Assembly: GCA_026419785.1 (NCBI GenBank)
Contig: JAODTK010001065.1
Coordinates: 434,001 to 498,000 of the forward strand
Direction: 5' to 3'
DNA: 64,000 nucleotides
Source of the DNA: Sclerodactyla briareus
Taxonomy: Eukaryota; Echinodermata; Holothuroidea; Dendrochirotida; Sclerodactylidae
Shown here: piece after piece, positions 36,830 through 48,553 of the stretch
Position numbering within the stretch: position 1 is the stretch's first letter
Layout: the number at the start of each line of letters is the position of its first letter
Position numbers and translations under genes: made by a program
The notes under the pieces: generated by a model
The model's database searches: none
What the model saw: the letters and a program-made list of their open reading frames with translations, nothing else
Told to the model about the DNA's origin: nothing

Positions 36830-37612
36830 TTCACACTTGATCTTTGCCGATGACATCATCCTGATCGCCAAGTCACCAGAAGAACTAGAATAGAAAGCAT
36901 GCTTTATGACATCCCACAGCGCCTAGTTACACCTTTGGACTCAACATGCATGTTGGAAAAACCAAAGTGATGTTCAACAACCACACCAGGAAATTTGTAA
37001 TTACCTTAGATGGGAAAGTCATTGAAGAGGTCAGCAATTATGTCTACTTTTGGGAAAGTACAGTGGTGGCGTGATGGTGACCTACTGCCTGAGATCAAAA
37101 GGAGAATTAGACTAGGTTGGGCAGCATTTGGTGAAGTGGAAAACATCATGAAAAATAAGAAGACAAGCATGGAGCTAAAGAGGAAGGTGAGCATATTCTC
37201 TCAGTCATGACCTATGGCAGTGAAACATGGGCTTTGAATAACACCATGGAATGGAGATACTACAGTTGTACAGAGAAAGATGGAGCAAATCATGCTTGGC
37301 ATTACACTTCAAGATCAGAAAAGAAATAACTGGATTCAATCACAGACAGGAGTCACTGATATCATTGACTGCATTAGAAGTGCCAAACATAGATGGACAG
37401 GCCACATCTCAAGACTGCAAGATAACAGATGGACCACAGAAGTGACCGGTGGCCCCCCACCTAGGGATTGGAACCAGAAAACCGGACTTCAAAAACAAGA
37501 TGGAGAGACGAAATAAAGAAACATCTTGTGGGCGAACCTGGACAGAATGGGCCAAAGACAAAGATTTGTGGAGACTTTCCAGGAAGGGGTTCCTCCATCA
37601 TGAGTGATATAG
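36830..37612 (+). mobile_element. RTE-like LINE reverse transcriptase, 3' fragment
   Basis: Encodes, in pieces spread over shifting frames, the end of a non-LTR reverse transcriptase: the catalytic FADD motif (IFADDIILIAKSPEELE), then MTYGSETWAL-like sequence, GDLLPEIKRRIRLGWAAFG, KMEQIMLGITLQDQKRN, GHISRLQDNRW and a terminal KTRWRDEIKK...TWTEWAKDKDLW segment. Numerous stops and frameshifts make it inactive. It ends near GATATGGATGGATG, a short tandem tail as in RTE elements. It lies in the intron between exons h and i of gene 1. Confidence 0.85.
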
Positions 37613-37879
37613 CCCTGGATATGGATGGATGAAAGGGTTATTCACAGGCATGCACAGACTCCTACTTTTTTTTCAAACTCTCCTACTTTTTGACCTTGCC
37701 TCCTACTTCTCCTACATACCTTTTTTTTTCCTGAAATCCTCCTTCCTCCTACTTTTTTTTACATCTAAATTTGCTTGATAAAAAGATCCTGAGTAATGTT
37801 CAATTCATCACACAGTTTTCCCACAATAACACCCAAATTGTAATTCTCAGAAGTAGCTAGTCAAATTGCAGGTTTCATA

Positions 37880-39070
37880 CTGACCACCAGGACAGACTAC
37901 AGCTCAAGCTGTCGTCTTAGTCCGCAGAGTCTTCATGCTTCACTTCTCCAGGCAAGAAGTAGTTGGCAATAAGAGAGGAAAGCAGCTGTCAACTATTGAC
38001 GTATCAAAGAAGGAGAATCAGCTTGTAGTGGGGGAGGCAACACTAACCACAGTTCTAGGGAAAATGAAACCAGGGTAACAACAAGGGCCCATCAGAGACG
38101 TGAGGAACTTCTACCAGAAGAAACAGGCTCATCACCCATCTGCCCTCAGGAAAAAGAGATCCTACAGATCCGATATCGCTTCATATCCTCATCTACAAGC
38201 ATGAGAGTGGAGTCCAGGCAATTCACGGACAGCAAGAAAGATGCCACAAGTGGTACCCCAAGAGGAAATAGATACTTTGACAGATGAAGCGGGAAAGAAA
38301 ATCTACCAGGAGGCCCAGGAAATCCCAGAGGATTGGTACAAGAAGGCAGGGAACAATCCAGTCCAAGAGTACACCCGGATTGAACATTACTGGAGACAAG
38401 GTGTTGAAATCATACAAACTCATTTGGTCACAGCTGTATGTGATACTTCCTAAGCTGGTCAGGCTTCACTATGTCTTTCTTGCCCATGAGCAATGACCAA
38501 TGAATGGACTCTGTTAATGTCTGACCAGTATATCAATTCTTTGAGATTGTTCAAAGATGCAGTCATGACCACTGGTTCTGGAACTGCCCATGAGATGCCC
38601 GTGACCCCCGAAATGATGAAGGCTCGTAGATCTGCACGTAGTGGCTATGCCTGCCAGATTTGCAGAAAGAGAAAGGGAAAACTACTCGGCAACAGTGGTC
38701 CAAAGAACAAAAAGGCAAAAGAAGCCAGAAGAAAAGCAAGAGACAAGGGAAAGAAGCTCTGGCAAGCGGTGGGGGGGGAGGGGGGGGGGGGGAAGCAAAA
38801 TCACTACTGGTCAGAGAAGACCTTCGCAACAAGCAGAACAGGGAAGGTGTAAGGATGACATTCCTGCAGCTGAGAAGCTATATGGCCGAGGCGAATAAGC
38901 ACTACATGAAGCCATAAAAGACAAGAACATGGGAGAAATCACTGACGTCCAAGGTCTAATATGTTGCCACACCAACAATGGAACTCAAAAGATGCAAAGG
39001 ATTGGACTACAACGCAAAGGAAGGAGTCATGAACTACCTTTCAACAGCTCTTGCTAAGTTTGCCAAGTGA
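37880..39070 (+). mobile_element. Coding-like fragment, probably an element ORF relic
   Basis: Several open pieces in different frames read like protein: EEIDTLTDEAGKKIYQEA, then EIPEDWYKKAGNNPVQEY, then GYACQICRKRKGKLLG with a CxxC pair, and a very Lys/Arg-rich part interrupted by long G runs (38771-38792). No catalytic motif or family was recognised. Position in a gene 1 intron next to a LINE fragment and the broken frames favour a transposon relic over host exons. Confidence 0.35.
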
Positions 39071-39727
39071 CCTACCCCTGCTGTCATGTTCATGTTCCTG
39101 CCTGCAAATGTGTTCATTCAGATATATTGTTCATGTACAGGGTTGTGATGTTCTGTATGGGTATGTAACCCATTGGTTTAAAGGGTTACCATAAGAAATC
39201 ATAGAATCACATACTGTATTGAGCATGCATTAAGTCATCATATTGGCCCATACAATTTTGTGAGTGTATGGTGCTGGTTCTGGTTTTACCACCCAAATAT
39301 TAAGAAGTGACACTGATAGTATGATTATAGGGTGAGTCAATCAAAGATCAGTGTCTTCCTCAGCAGCTGCTACTAACAAACCTCCCCATAGTTCAGTAGT
39401 TGCTATAGCTCAAGGGTACATAATCAATCTAGACGTTGTTAATTTTCACTTTTTGGAAAGGAAGCATGTGTTGACATGTCACACTAATGACTGAATGAAC
39501 AGTGTTTGGCATTTACTACATGATAATCACGAGGGTTTTTTCTTCCAAAAAATTGGGCAAAGAATGCAAAAATGTGGAATTTGTTTGGCTTAAAATTTGT
39601 AGGGTAAAACCAGAATGAGGATTTATGGGGAAACCTCTTTTGATTAAAACTGGGGATTCGAAATAAACAGGCACTGGCTTTAGCCCCTGTACTCAGATCC
39701 TTGTGTAGTTCTTCGTCAGTATTTCAG

Positions 39728-39871
39728 TCGGCTTGGAAGTGGTATAAATGATCTTGATCCTTCCAGTAATGTTCAATCTCCTTTGAATCACTGAAGGCTG
39801 TCGAGGAACAATCACTGGAAATAGCATGGCATGTTTTCTGCGAACTCAACCCAACTATGTGCAGTTCCATG
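39728..39871 (+). CDS. Gene 1, exon i (one frameshift)
   Basis: Acceptor AGTATTTCAG and donor ATG|GTATGT. The frame opens RLGSGINDLDPSSNVQSPLN, then a one-base shift leads to EGCRGTITGNSMACFLRTQP and NYVQFHG. Entry in phase 2 matches exon h; exit is phase 1. The 144-bp length is one base too long for these phases, consistent with one insertion. The second half looks globular. Confidence 0.55.
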
Positions 39872-40473
39872 GTATGTTTTCAGGTTATCTGTCCCTCATG
39901 TGTGACCATTCACATTCTCTATTGCTGTGATAATAACGAGAAGAAGGTGGAAATAATGTGTGAATATTGTTTTTTCATATATGGCTGTACGTCTGGTGAG
40001 TACAAGGTAACATGCCTCTGTTGATGAATCCTGCTGGAGATTATTCAACAGAGAACTACTTCTGAGAATCATTAAAGGTCCTACTTTGCTCCTATTTTCC
40101 TCCAAAATCCTACTTTCCTCCTACTTTTCGAAGATTTCCTACCTACTTTTTTCCCTACTTTTTCATGGAGCCTGTTGCATGCTTGGTTATGTCGACATCG
40201 GGATGAATTGGCAAATAGCCAATCAGGCCGGTTTCATCATGGGTGTGTTGACGGGGAGGTGTTGTCAGGGTCTGGGTCTTGTGTCATGGGGGGGGCACAT
40301 ACCCCAAAAAAAAGATCTTCCGAGACATGATATCTCTGTTGAGTGACACACATCATACTGGTTTTACTGGAATGACTCAGCATTTGCTTAGCAATGCTTA
40401 CACTAGCTACTTCAACCGCTACCCCCAATCCAGAATTGAATTCACGAACTTCCCCTCTAAAGACCAGTGTATG

Positions 40474-40553
40474 AGGGCGGATTAGCTCATTCCGTAGAGC
40501 TCCGGACTTGAGATCAATAGATAGTCTTCATCAGGTCCAATGACCAGGGGATT
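40474..40553 (+). mobile_element. tRNA-derived SINE head
   Basis: GGCGGATTAGCTCATTCCGTAGAGC resembles a tRNA 5' half with the A box; the rest does not fold as a tRNA and no intact B box follows. It matches the start of the SINE at 48340-48553 (GGCGGATTAGCTCAGTCGG). It is not a functional tRNA. Confidence 0.6.
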
Positions 40554-41197
40554 AATTCGCTAGTCGTGTGAAGAGGGGCTGCCTTGATACAAACTCACAA
40601 ACATCTTGATCTTAACTATTCTTCGATTTATCCATAATCGGCATGCCCCCTCCACCGGAACCAAATTGACCATCAAAACGGTTTACCTCATCTCCTCCAA
40701 GACTAAGAAAACGGAGAGACTGAAGGGCTGTAACTTGTACGATGAGAGAAGTTGCTCCCGAGAAAGAATCTCCATTACAAAGTGGAGAGGAGGAGGAACG
40801 GTGAGGATCACCACTTGATCCCTCCATATTTAACAGCTGGGCATCGTTGGGCATTGGGCATGCCTTATCATCACAACTGTTGTGCATAGATCCTCTAAAA
40901 CTTAATGCAAGAAATATACTTATCCTATCAGCACAAAATGCTCCAATTTTTATATGCTATTAAAGAAGGGGTAAATTGGATTCATTCCTAATAAGTGTTT
41001 AGCGGTCCCATAAATATGGCATTGAAGTGACAGGTGACGAAATCAATGGATCAGACATGATGTGTGTTAGTTTGAAAAAACTTTGAAATTACATAACTCA
41101 AAAATAGTTTGGCAACATTTCCTTATTAGGAGGTAGATTGGTAGATTGATCCACCTTATCGAGTCCTCTCTTCTAGGTCCCTCTGATGCCAACCTAC

Positions 41198-41245
41198 CCC
41201 CCCCCAAAAAAAAAAAAAAAAAAAAATAATAATAATAATAATAAA
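41198..41245. repeat. Poly-C/poly-A/(AAT) tract
   Basis: A C run is followed by about 23 A and then six AAT repeats. This looks like the tail of a retrotransposed element, but no body could be identified upstream. The 40.6-42.1 kb stretch otherwise holds no supported gene; a 91-codon - strand frame at 40612-40887 is unconvincing. Confidence 0.75.
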
Positions 41246-42147
41246 AATTTATTGTTTTGTTAAAAAAAACCCCCGAAGCCCCCCCCCTGAGCCTGAGGGA
41301 GTTTTCATATTTATTTCACCAACCAGTTTTCACTAACTTAATGTTTTTGAGATCAGCAAAATTTACTATTATGGCAAGGAATCACATTTGTCTTTTCATT
41401 TATCTATTTTTTTCACAGTAGACTATGTACAACAATATTGATTACTTGAATATAATACAAATGTCAAAGCCAGGAACTCTTTGAAACATGACAATAACCA
41501 AATGTCATGTCTTATTATCAGTTAATCGTAAGAACTGCATTTGCTTACATACCACCAGGGAGAACAAATTTCTGATACCCAGTCACAGAAAAGACCCATT
41601 TAATTCACCTTTGAGAAAATAAAGTCTAAATTTCATCAAAACTGTTTGGATTATAGAGAACTGTAACCAGCTTTTGTTAAGGCAAAGGCATTTTGGGGTA
41701 TTTCCAATGTTTATGAATAGTTTCAAGGAATCCATTATCTCCTGCCTATTTTTAGCTTATTTTTAATGTGTATAATCAGGGTTCTACTTCACTCCTCAAT
41801 CTCATACACCTTGCCACCCCTCTTTCAGTCACTAGTCTTATTCTGGGGCAATTGACACCCTATCTCACTGGCAACCCCACCGGTCGATAGTCACTATTAT
41901 GGCAGATGTCTAATTTGATTAGTTTTCACGCTTTGAAAGATTGTTTTGGTTCAATGACCATGCTCTTATGAATGTTCACCCCAACTTGTTGTCAAGTTTG
42001 TAATATTTACTATCATTTTGGGATATTTCAATTCCAGTTGTCGCCTTCTCGATTCACAATAGTCCACACCTCCCCATTCCATATGCTTGCACCAAGTGTA
42101 ACGTCCAATCCTTGAATATCAACCACATGGCCATATCATATCTGCGA

Positions 42148-42230
42148 GATCGGTTAAGCTCAGTCAGTAGAGCTCTGTTGTGAGTTGTCAAATATTGGAC
42201 AGTAGACTTTCACCACCCCACATGTAATTT
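42148..42230 (+). mobile_element. tRNA-derived SINE head
   Basis: GAGATCGGTTAAGCTCAGTC followed by AGTAGAGCTCTG gives an A-box-like start. The remaining bases do not form a complete tRNA. It ends only about 25 bp before the acceptor of gene 1 exon j. Confidence 0.5.
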
Positions 42231-42254
42231 GTGTGCCAAATTTATTTTCTCAAG

Positions 42255-42416
42255 AAGATGCCAATTCCAAGCTACCAATGATACCTATGACGCTCCCAGT
42301 TTGAGTGCAGTGGTACTGCAGGAGTTGCCACTCCTTGTCCAGGCGTCACCTCGGGGGTACCTCATATCGGATCAGGTCCTGAGTTCCGAACGACCGATAT
42401 TAGAAGTCACCATAAG
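42255..42416 (+). CDS. Gene 1, exon j
   Basis: Acceptor TTTTCTCAAG (an alternative AG lies three bases on) and donor AAG|GTATGA. One frame is open: CQFQATNDTYDAPSLSAV, then VLQELPLLVQASPRGYLI, then SDQVLSSERPILEVTIR, with an alternating hydrophobic pattern suggesting beta strands of a folded domain. Exit phase 2 matches exon k read in phase 2; entry does not match exon i, so an exon may be missing. It is tightly sandwiched between a SINE head and the 24-bp minisatellite. Confidence 0.6.
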
Positions 42417-42435
42417 GTATGAATGAAAAGAGGCC

Positions 42436-43552
42436 GTATTCGGCCTGCAGTATTCGGTCTGGAAGTCCTGCAGTATTTGAGCTGGGAGGCCTTCAGTATT
42501 TGGGCTGGGAGGCCAACAGTATTTGAGCTGAGAGGCCTGCAGTATTTGGGCTGGGAGGCTGCAGTATTTGTGCTGGGAGGCCTGCAGTATTTTGGCTGGG
42601 AGGCCTGCAGTATTTGGGCTGGCAGGTCTGCAGTATTTGAGATGGGAGGTCTGTAGCATCTGGACTGACAGGCCTGCAGTATTTGGGCTGGGAGGCTGCA
42701 GTATTTGGGCTGGGAGGCTGCAGTATTGGGCTGGGAGGCCTGAAGTATTGGGCTGGGAGGCCTTCAGTATTTGGGGCTGGGAGGCTGCAGTATTTGGGCT
42801 GGGAGGCCTGCAGTATTTGAACTGGCAGGGCTGCAGTATTGGGCTGGGAGGCTGCAGTATTTGGGGTGGGAGGCTGCAGTATTTGGGCTGGGAGGCCTGC
42901 AGTATTTGAGCTGGGAGGCCTGCAGTATTTGGGGCTGGGAGGCTGCAGTATTGGGCTGGGAGGCTGCAGTATTTGGGCTGGGAGGTCTGTAGCATCTGGA
43001 CTGACAGGCCTGCAGTATTTGAACTGCGAGGCCTCCAGTATTGGGCTGGGAGGCTGCAGTATTGGGCTGGGAGGCCTTCAGTGTTCAGGCTGGAGGCCTG
43101 AAGATTTGGCTAGGAAGGCCTTCAGTAGATGGCGGAAGGCCTGCCCCCCCCCCCCCCCCCCCCCAGTATGGGCTGGGAGGCCTGCAGTATTGGGCTGGGA
43201 GGCCTTCAGTGTTAGGGCTAGGAGTCCTGCAGTATTTGTGGTGGGAGGCCTGAAGTATTGGGCTGGGAGGCCTGCAGTATTTGGGCTGGGAGGCCTGCAG
43301 TATTTGGGATGGGAGGCCTGCAGTATTTGAGCTGGGAGGCCTTCAGTATTTGGGCTGGGAGGCCTGCAGTATTTTGGCTGGGAGGTCTGCAGTATTGGGC
43401 TGAGAGACCTTCAGTGTTTGGGCTGGGAGTCCTGCAGTATTTGGACTGACAGGCCTGCAGTATTTGAGCTGGGAGGCCTTCAGTATTTGGGCTGGGAGGC
43501 CTGCAGTATTTGGGATGGGAGGCCTGCAGTATTTGGGCTGGGAGGCCTGGGG
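42436..43552. repeat. Minisatellite of 24-bp (23-24) units, about 47 copies
   Basis: The unit GGCCTGCAGTATTTGGGCTG + GGAG is repeated with substitutions; many units lack one base. Each has a PstI hexamer (CTGCAG) and a G-rich GGGCTGGGAGG core. A C22 run interrupts it at 43143-43164. Because the unit is divisible by three, both strands show long repetitive open frames (for example periodic LQYLGWEA); these are artefacts. The array begins 20 bp after the donor of exon j. Confidence 0.97.
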
Positions 43553-43617
43553 TATCAATTTGACACATGATAACTTGAACAGCGGAGCTGTAGCACGGGT
43601 GATAGCTCATGTTGTTG

Positions 43618-43712
43618 AGATTTCAGGCTCAAACACACTCACATCTCTGGGCCTTTTTTTCTGCATAGGAGGAATGTTAGGGCCACTCCATCCAGATCTC
43701 AGGAACTGCCCC
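43618..43712 (+). repeat. Dispersed repeat shared with 48561-48650
   Basis: TTTCAGGCTCAAAC, then an AC-rich stretch, then GTTAGGGC.ACT and AAATCTCAG/AGATCTCAG occur in the same order at both places. About 95 bp with moderate divergence. The second copy directly abuts the SINE at 48340-48553. Confidence 0.5.
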
Positions 43713-43942
43713 CCTCCATTAATTTTGTCTATTTTCATATTCACTCTGCAAAGAAATAGCTTTGGTGCATCGAATTTGGGTTAGGATGCAAGTATCCCTA
43801 ATATTTCAGTCTTTAAAATTTGGAATTATACATGGTAAATGAGTTATGCTCTGTGCCAAATGCGAGCTACTGGTGGGCTACTATCAATCAATTAATGGGC
43901 ATTATTTCAAACCTATAACCTATGTTAAACTCCTTATTACAG

Positions 43943-44045
43943 GTCAGCTATCACTACCAATGCCCTTCCATTCGGGGACAGACTCTTGAAGCACTGGTGT
44001 TCACATTCGTAGAGGATACTATAACCAGCTGGGATTGCACTACAG
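43943..44045 (+). CDS. Gene 1, exon k (frame ambiguous)
   Basis: Acceptor TTATTACAG and donor ACAG|GTAGCA frame 103 bp. Read in phase 2, as exon j demands, it gives SAITTNALPFGDRLLKHWC and exits in phase 0 as exon l needs, but has two stops close together near its end. Read in phase 0 it is fully open (VSYHYQCPSIRGQTLEALVF) but both neighbouring phases fail. The opposite strand is also open for 103 codons (43937-44248). The splice sites look good; the frame is unresolved. Confidence 0.4.
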
Positions 44046-44693
44046 GTAGCACCACTGATGCTGGCTGAGGATTCTACAATGACAGAGAAGGTACAATCTA
44101 TTTCAGATATATTCAACTCGCCCCATTTTGGACCCCGCACCACACTGATGTGCCATTGAACATCTGGTGATTGATTACACAGATGTCTGGGTTGCCACGC
44201 CCATCGCCTGAATCCTTCCTGCAAGCAATTCAATTTGGTATTGAGCATCTTGGCTTTTGATTACTTCGATGAATGTGAAAATTAATGAGAAATTGTTACT
44301 CTGGCCTCCATGCCTTTGAGAAATTCACATTGAAATATAGTCTACTAATCTTGGATATTTGAATGCGAGCGCTTTTGCTCACCTGGATGGGTCAAGCTCA
44401 TACTTTAAATTTGGGTCTTCCATAATGAGTAACTGATCTCTATTGTCTTGGGGTCAACAGATCATCTAAGGTCAACAGAGGTCTAAGTATGAATACTTTG
44501 TGACTATGGCAAGTCTGGAATGCTCAGGATCAGTCGAGGAATCACTAAGCTTTTTGGGCTCTCTGGTTTCATGAAGATTCATAGCAATCCAGCTTTCCAA
44601 GGAGTGTTTTGCTGTGCTGCGCCAGCTTTTCCAAATGCTGTCACTTTAAAATAAATTATTTAGTAAATCTCATTCTCCTATTGGTATGCGCAG

Positions 44694-44829
44694 GCTATAC
44701 AGGTTGTGACCAATATGTTGGAGGATGCAGTGGAAGAGCCCACTTTGGAGGAATCGTCGCTCACGCAGACCTCCATAGAGGAGACCCCCTCAGCCCCCAA
44801 ACAAGAGAGCAAGGTGAAAGGAGGAGCAG
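44694..44829 (+). CDS. Gene 1, exon l
   Basis: Acceptor ATGCGCAG (a second possible acceptor lies nine bases on, in frame) and donor GCAG|GTAACA. The frame reads VVTNMLEDAVEEPTLEESSL, then TQTSIEETPSAPKQESKV and KGGA: strongly acidic, then basic at the end. The alternative frame (CDQYVGGCSGRAHFGG) is open but cannot be joined to exon m without a stop, so it is rejected. Exit phase 1. Confidence 0.75.
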
Positions 44830-45167
44830 GTAACACTCAGACGCTTTTCCCCACCACACCCCCGACCCCTCCATCATAACTGTTCCCCCTCTCGCAGTCA
44901 CTACTTTTGAAATGATTTGTCACTCTGTTTTGATGGAAAAGTTGTCTTACTACAAATATATTATACTATTGTATATTTGTATTGCCTTTTTATGTGCTAG
45001 ATATCAATTCCTTTATTGGAGAGTCTTAAAGTTATACTATCTATCACTCAATTCCACTCACGTCTAATCCACCCACTCACTCAACCAATCACTCACTCAC
45101 TCACAGATCATAATACTGTTTGTATATATTTTGTTTATATAACCACTCTACATTCCCTACTCTTCAG

Positions 45168-45257
45168 TTCCACCTCTGAATCTAGACATGACTGCTGACG
45201 TGGAGGAGAGTAGTGAAGATGAAGATAGCTTCTTTGATCAGGCTGTTCCTCTCAAAG
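45168..45257 (+). CDS. Gene 1, exon m
   Basis: 90 bp with acceptor CTACTCTTCAG and donor AAAG|GTGCGT. The frame, completing the split codon from exon l, reads PPLNLDMTADVEESSEDE, then DSFFDQAVPLK. The run EESSEDEDS is a typical casein-kinase-2-type acidic serine cluster. Phase 1 in and out. One of the clearest exons. Confidence 0.85.
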
Positions 45258-46960
45258 GTGCGTACATTGTTTGGTGAGAGGGGATGTGTGGCTCATACTG
45301 TGACTCGTACGTCTGAAATCCCTCTAACAAACTAACAATAGATGAGACCTGAATACAAGTGGGTTCATGAACCGCCAGTCCCGCCATTTTTCGCGACCAG
45401 TGGTGTTTTTATTTTGCATTTGCTGTTAGTATGTTCCAATCAACCTGATGTTAGGGGTCGAAAGCAAGCAAATTACCAGTCAGCAGATAATAACAGCAAA
45501 ATCCAAGAGCACACAGAGAGGGATATAGTTTGCCAGCCTCTAAGTGCTCCACCTATAAATGGCACTCAGTGACCAATTTCAAATTCAATAGGACTGATTG
45601 TTGACCTTGTATACCAAAAGAATACAAGATTCATGGAAATGTAGCAAAAATTGTAATCACTCTACTCAATTAGTGACTTTCATGCCCAAAATCTGATCAG
45701 GTGGTGTTCACCCGACCCCGATAACACATACAAAAATACAGTTCTACTGTTTCTGAGAAATCCTGCTAACAAGAAAAAGTAGGACACACACACACAAACA
45801 GTACATCTACATACCCACGCATAATATCGCAATGACAGGTGGACCGCAAAAGCTCTTCTCTGAACTTCAGGTGAGACCCAAAACGGACGAATTGTCTTGA
45901 AGATATATTGGAAGAGTATCCATAATACTACCCCCCCCCCCCTCATGATTGATCAATTCCTGTGATTTTTATTAAGTCTAAATTGTCAAAAAATACTTGA
46001 TGATGTCACCTACTGGTATATTCACATTAGAGGAGGATTGTGACAAATAAAAGTCATATCTACATGAACATTCACCATATTGTACCATAGAATCCATTGC
46101 TAGAGTGACCAGCAACAGTTAATACAGGCTTAAATGGACACAAACTCACTGAATATCTTGTACGGCCTGATGAGTAAATGACTAGTGATATCACACAAAA
46201 TCTGCTCACTTGACCAAAATGTACCCAGTTGAAGAAGCTGCTACAATACCAAAACTGCACCTTTCACAGGGTGTAGTTTAAAACGGGCCTATGGTATTTC
46301 TCTTGCTCTCTTAGGAGGTAATTAAAGAGGGTGACCTGGTACTGTCATCCTATGATCCTCCAACTAAAATTATATGTATAGGTGGTATGCATAAAAGACC
46401 AATAGTCACGTTTATAGGACTTTTGGTACTTCCTATTTGCATTATGCCTGTGCAGAACACCCATGCGGAATTACAGGCGATTTAATGACCCACAAGCACG
46501 ATCAGCTATTGAAAACGCTGCCTGTGACATCGATGGGGGTACGCAGAACCCCTCTAATACGAAGATCTATTTAAATATGTACTTTCAAGAATGTTGTACC
46601 AAACAAACGATAGATGAGATCTGGATGAAAACCTACCAAATCCTTCACAAATATTAAGAATAATCTTCTCCGTTCTAAGTGAATACTTCTTTTGTCTTTC
46701 TGTAATCATCATGCAAAAAAGCCGCATTGGTACTGTTTTGGGTCGAGAGGTGGAATGCATCGTTCCCCCCCCCCATGATGTCACAAATTCCTCAATTCTT
46801 GACAGTCAGTTGGAATATCCTAACAAGGCAAATGCTAGAAACCCCCAGATTTTGGGTGTGGGGTTTTGATATGACCACTTGTCACCGAGTGTAGTTTAAA
46901 GAAATCTGTCCAATGGACCATGGCTTTTACAAGTATCCTCAAACACTAACTTATCCACAG

Positions 46961-47159
46961 AGACCGATGCCTACACACAGATGTCCAGAGCGTCCAGCCC
47001 AAATTCAGGCAGACAGGCGGAGGGCAGAGAGGGTTTGCAACGAGCAAAGATGCCGAGGGGCGGCTACTGCCTGAACTGAAGATAGCTAGCAGCGATGACG
47101 GACACTGATGGCATGTTATCACCGTCGCTACAGGAAGGTCCAGCCCTGTCAGGCAAAGT
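46961..47159 (+). CDS. Gene 1, exon n (two compensating frameshifts)
   Basis: Acceptor TTATCCACAG and donor GT|GTGAGC frame 199 bp. The first part reads ETDAYTQMSRASSPNSGRQ and the last MTDTDGMLSPSLQEGPAL + SGK in the same frame. In the middle that frame has stops while the neighbour reads DAEGRLLPELKIASSDD. One insertion plus one deletion explains this. Phase 1 in matches exon m and phase 2 out matches exon o. Ser-rich, acidic, disordered. Confidence 0.65.
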
Positions 47160-47828
47160 GTGAGCATGAGCTCGCGATGCATGCAGGTTTTAGTGTGTGG
47201 TGGGGGGGGGGGGGGGGTTCGTAGGTGGCGGTATGGAAGAGGTCACCACACCAATGGTGTTGTTGTAGTAAGCCATGAAGAAGCCGCAAGTGATTGGAAA
47301 AGAGAAGAAAGTAATTCCACGGGTAAAGATGCAGAGAAGCTGTGAACTAGATGTGGAGACATTTATGCTTCTACTGGCCCTGGTAGCTGTGGATTGTTGA
47401 TGTAATGAAAGTAATCTCCTGGATGAGTTCACTGGTGACAGGGAGTGGCAAGCATATTCGGGTTTTCTGATAGCATCATCAGTTACTGAGAGGAGAAAAA
47501 CTGGAGGTGATGAGACCCTTGAGGGGACCCGGATCAAAGAAAGGCGGAAGAGAGGAAGTATCTTGAGAACTGACGAGAGCCGAAGTCACATCGACACCAC
47601 TCCGTAGCATCCAGCTACGAAGAGGGGGGGGGGGGGGGGGGGGAGGAGTTGCGTGTTCAGTAGGGCCATATCGTGATCAGAATAAGATCTGAAAAGCTAG
47701 TGCTCGATGGTTGCCAGATAAGTGGAAAGGCAGTAATCAAGGATTATTCTGAGATTGGAAAGGATCTTCAGTGGAGATGCAGAGAGGCACGGCTTACAGA
47801 TACAATGACATCATTTCTTCTTCTGCAG

Positions 47829-47966
47829 GCCTCCCCAAAGCAGAAGTGTCCCAACTCTCACTGGTACTGCTCAACCAAGATAAGATTGCTCCGAAGCCCT
47901 GTGGCAGGGAGCCTACCCAGGCAGGAAAAGAGTACCAACTAAGGAGAAGACACCACCCCAGACAGG
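47829..47966 (+). CDS. Possible alternative exon (phase does not fit)
   Basis: Acceptor TTCTTCTGCAG and donor ACAG|GTAGCG frame about 138 bp. One frame is fully open (LPKAEVSQLSLVLLNQDKIA), another is Pro/Ser-rich with one stop (PPQSRSVPTLTGTAQP). No frame gives the phase needed to sit between exons n and o, which join each other directly. It could be an alternative, skipped or decayed exon. Confidence 0.2.
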
Positions 47967-48339
47967 TAGCGACCTGTGGTCAGTCTTGCTAGAAACCCCT
48001 GAGGAGGGGCGGGCGGGGTATGGCCTCTGCTATGGACAAAGGGGTTTGAGTGTATTTGACGTTTTCAACTTTGAAAACCTAGAGGCTTACTAAGAATGGA
48101 CACCAAACAGTCTATCGGCTGGCCTCACAGCTCTGACGAAGCATATCTTGCTGTGGTATGGGCGTGGACACCCACCAACCACAAAGGAAAACCTGTTGGA
48201 ATAATTTGATTTTGGGGGGGGGGAAAAAATCAGTTTTTTCACCAATTTGAGCATTATATCATATGTAGTTCTTATATATACGTTGAAGACATGCACAAAG
48301 CCCAAACCTTCTTTAACAGATATTACCCCTGATCATCGT

Positions 48340-48553
48340 TGACTTGTCACACCCGTACTATACAGCACACACCTCTGGCTTGTTCTCTCAACACGCACTA
48401 TTTCGGTACGTCACTTTTTCGTATCTGGGGGACTTCTCAATAGGGCTGCCACATACTAACACGTGGGTGGCAGGAGACATGCCTCATCCAACAGCACTTG
48501 CAATCAATGGTTTTGCAGTCTGGAGCTCTACCGACTGAGCTAATCCGCCTCCT
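48340..48553 (-). mobile_element. tRNA-derived SINE (best copy of its family)
   Basis: Read on the - strand it starts AGGCGGATTAGCTCAGTCGG then TAGAGCTCCAGAC, a good tRNA-like A box and D-arm. This is followed by AACAGTG..-type sequence, GAGGCATGTCTCCTGCCACC and a body ending near TAGTACGGGTGTGACAAG. About 210 bp. Related pieces lie at 23845-24033, 26797-26860 and 40474-40553. Confidence 0.7.

Noticed and set aside
42372-43610. Long open frames on both strands with periodic LQYLGWEA or SPNTAGLPAQ-like repeats
   Set aside because: The 24-bp minisatellite is divisible by three and stop-poor. Both strands and several frames are open equally, and no splice or start context supports a protein.
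44609-44833. Alternative frame of exon l (CDQYVGGCSGRAHFGG)
   Set aside because: It cannot be joined to exon m without an immediate stop, while the acidic frame joins exons l and m exactly.
47190-47537. 115-codon - strand frame
   Set aside because: It runs through the G16 tract at 47202-47217 and Ser/Pro low-complexity sequence; no motif or neighbouring exon.
40474-48553. Functional tRNA genes
   Set aside because: A-box-like heads at 40.5, 42.15 and 48.5 kb lack a complete cloverleaf and an intact B box, and are followed by SINE bodies.
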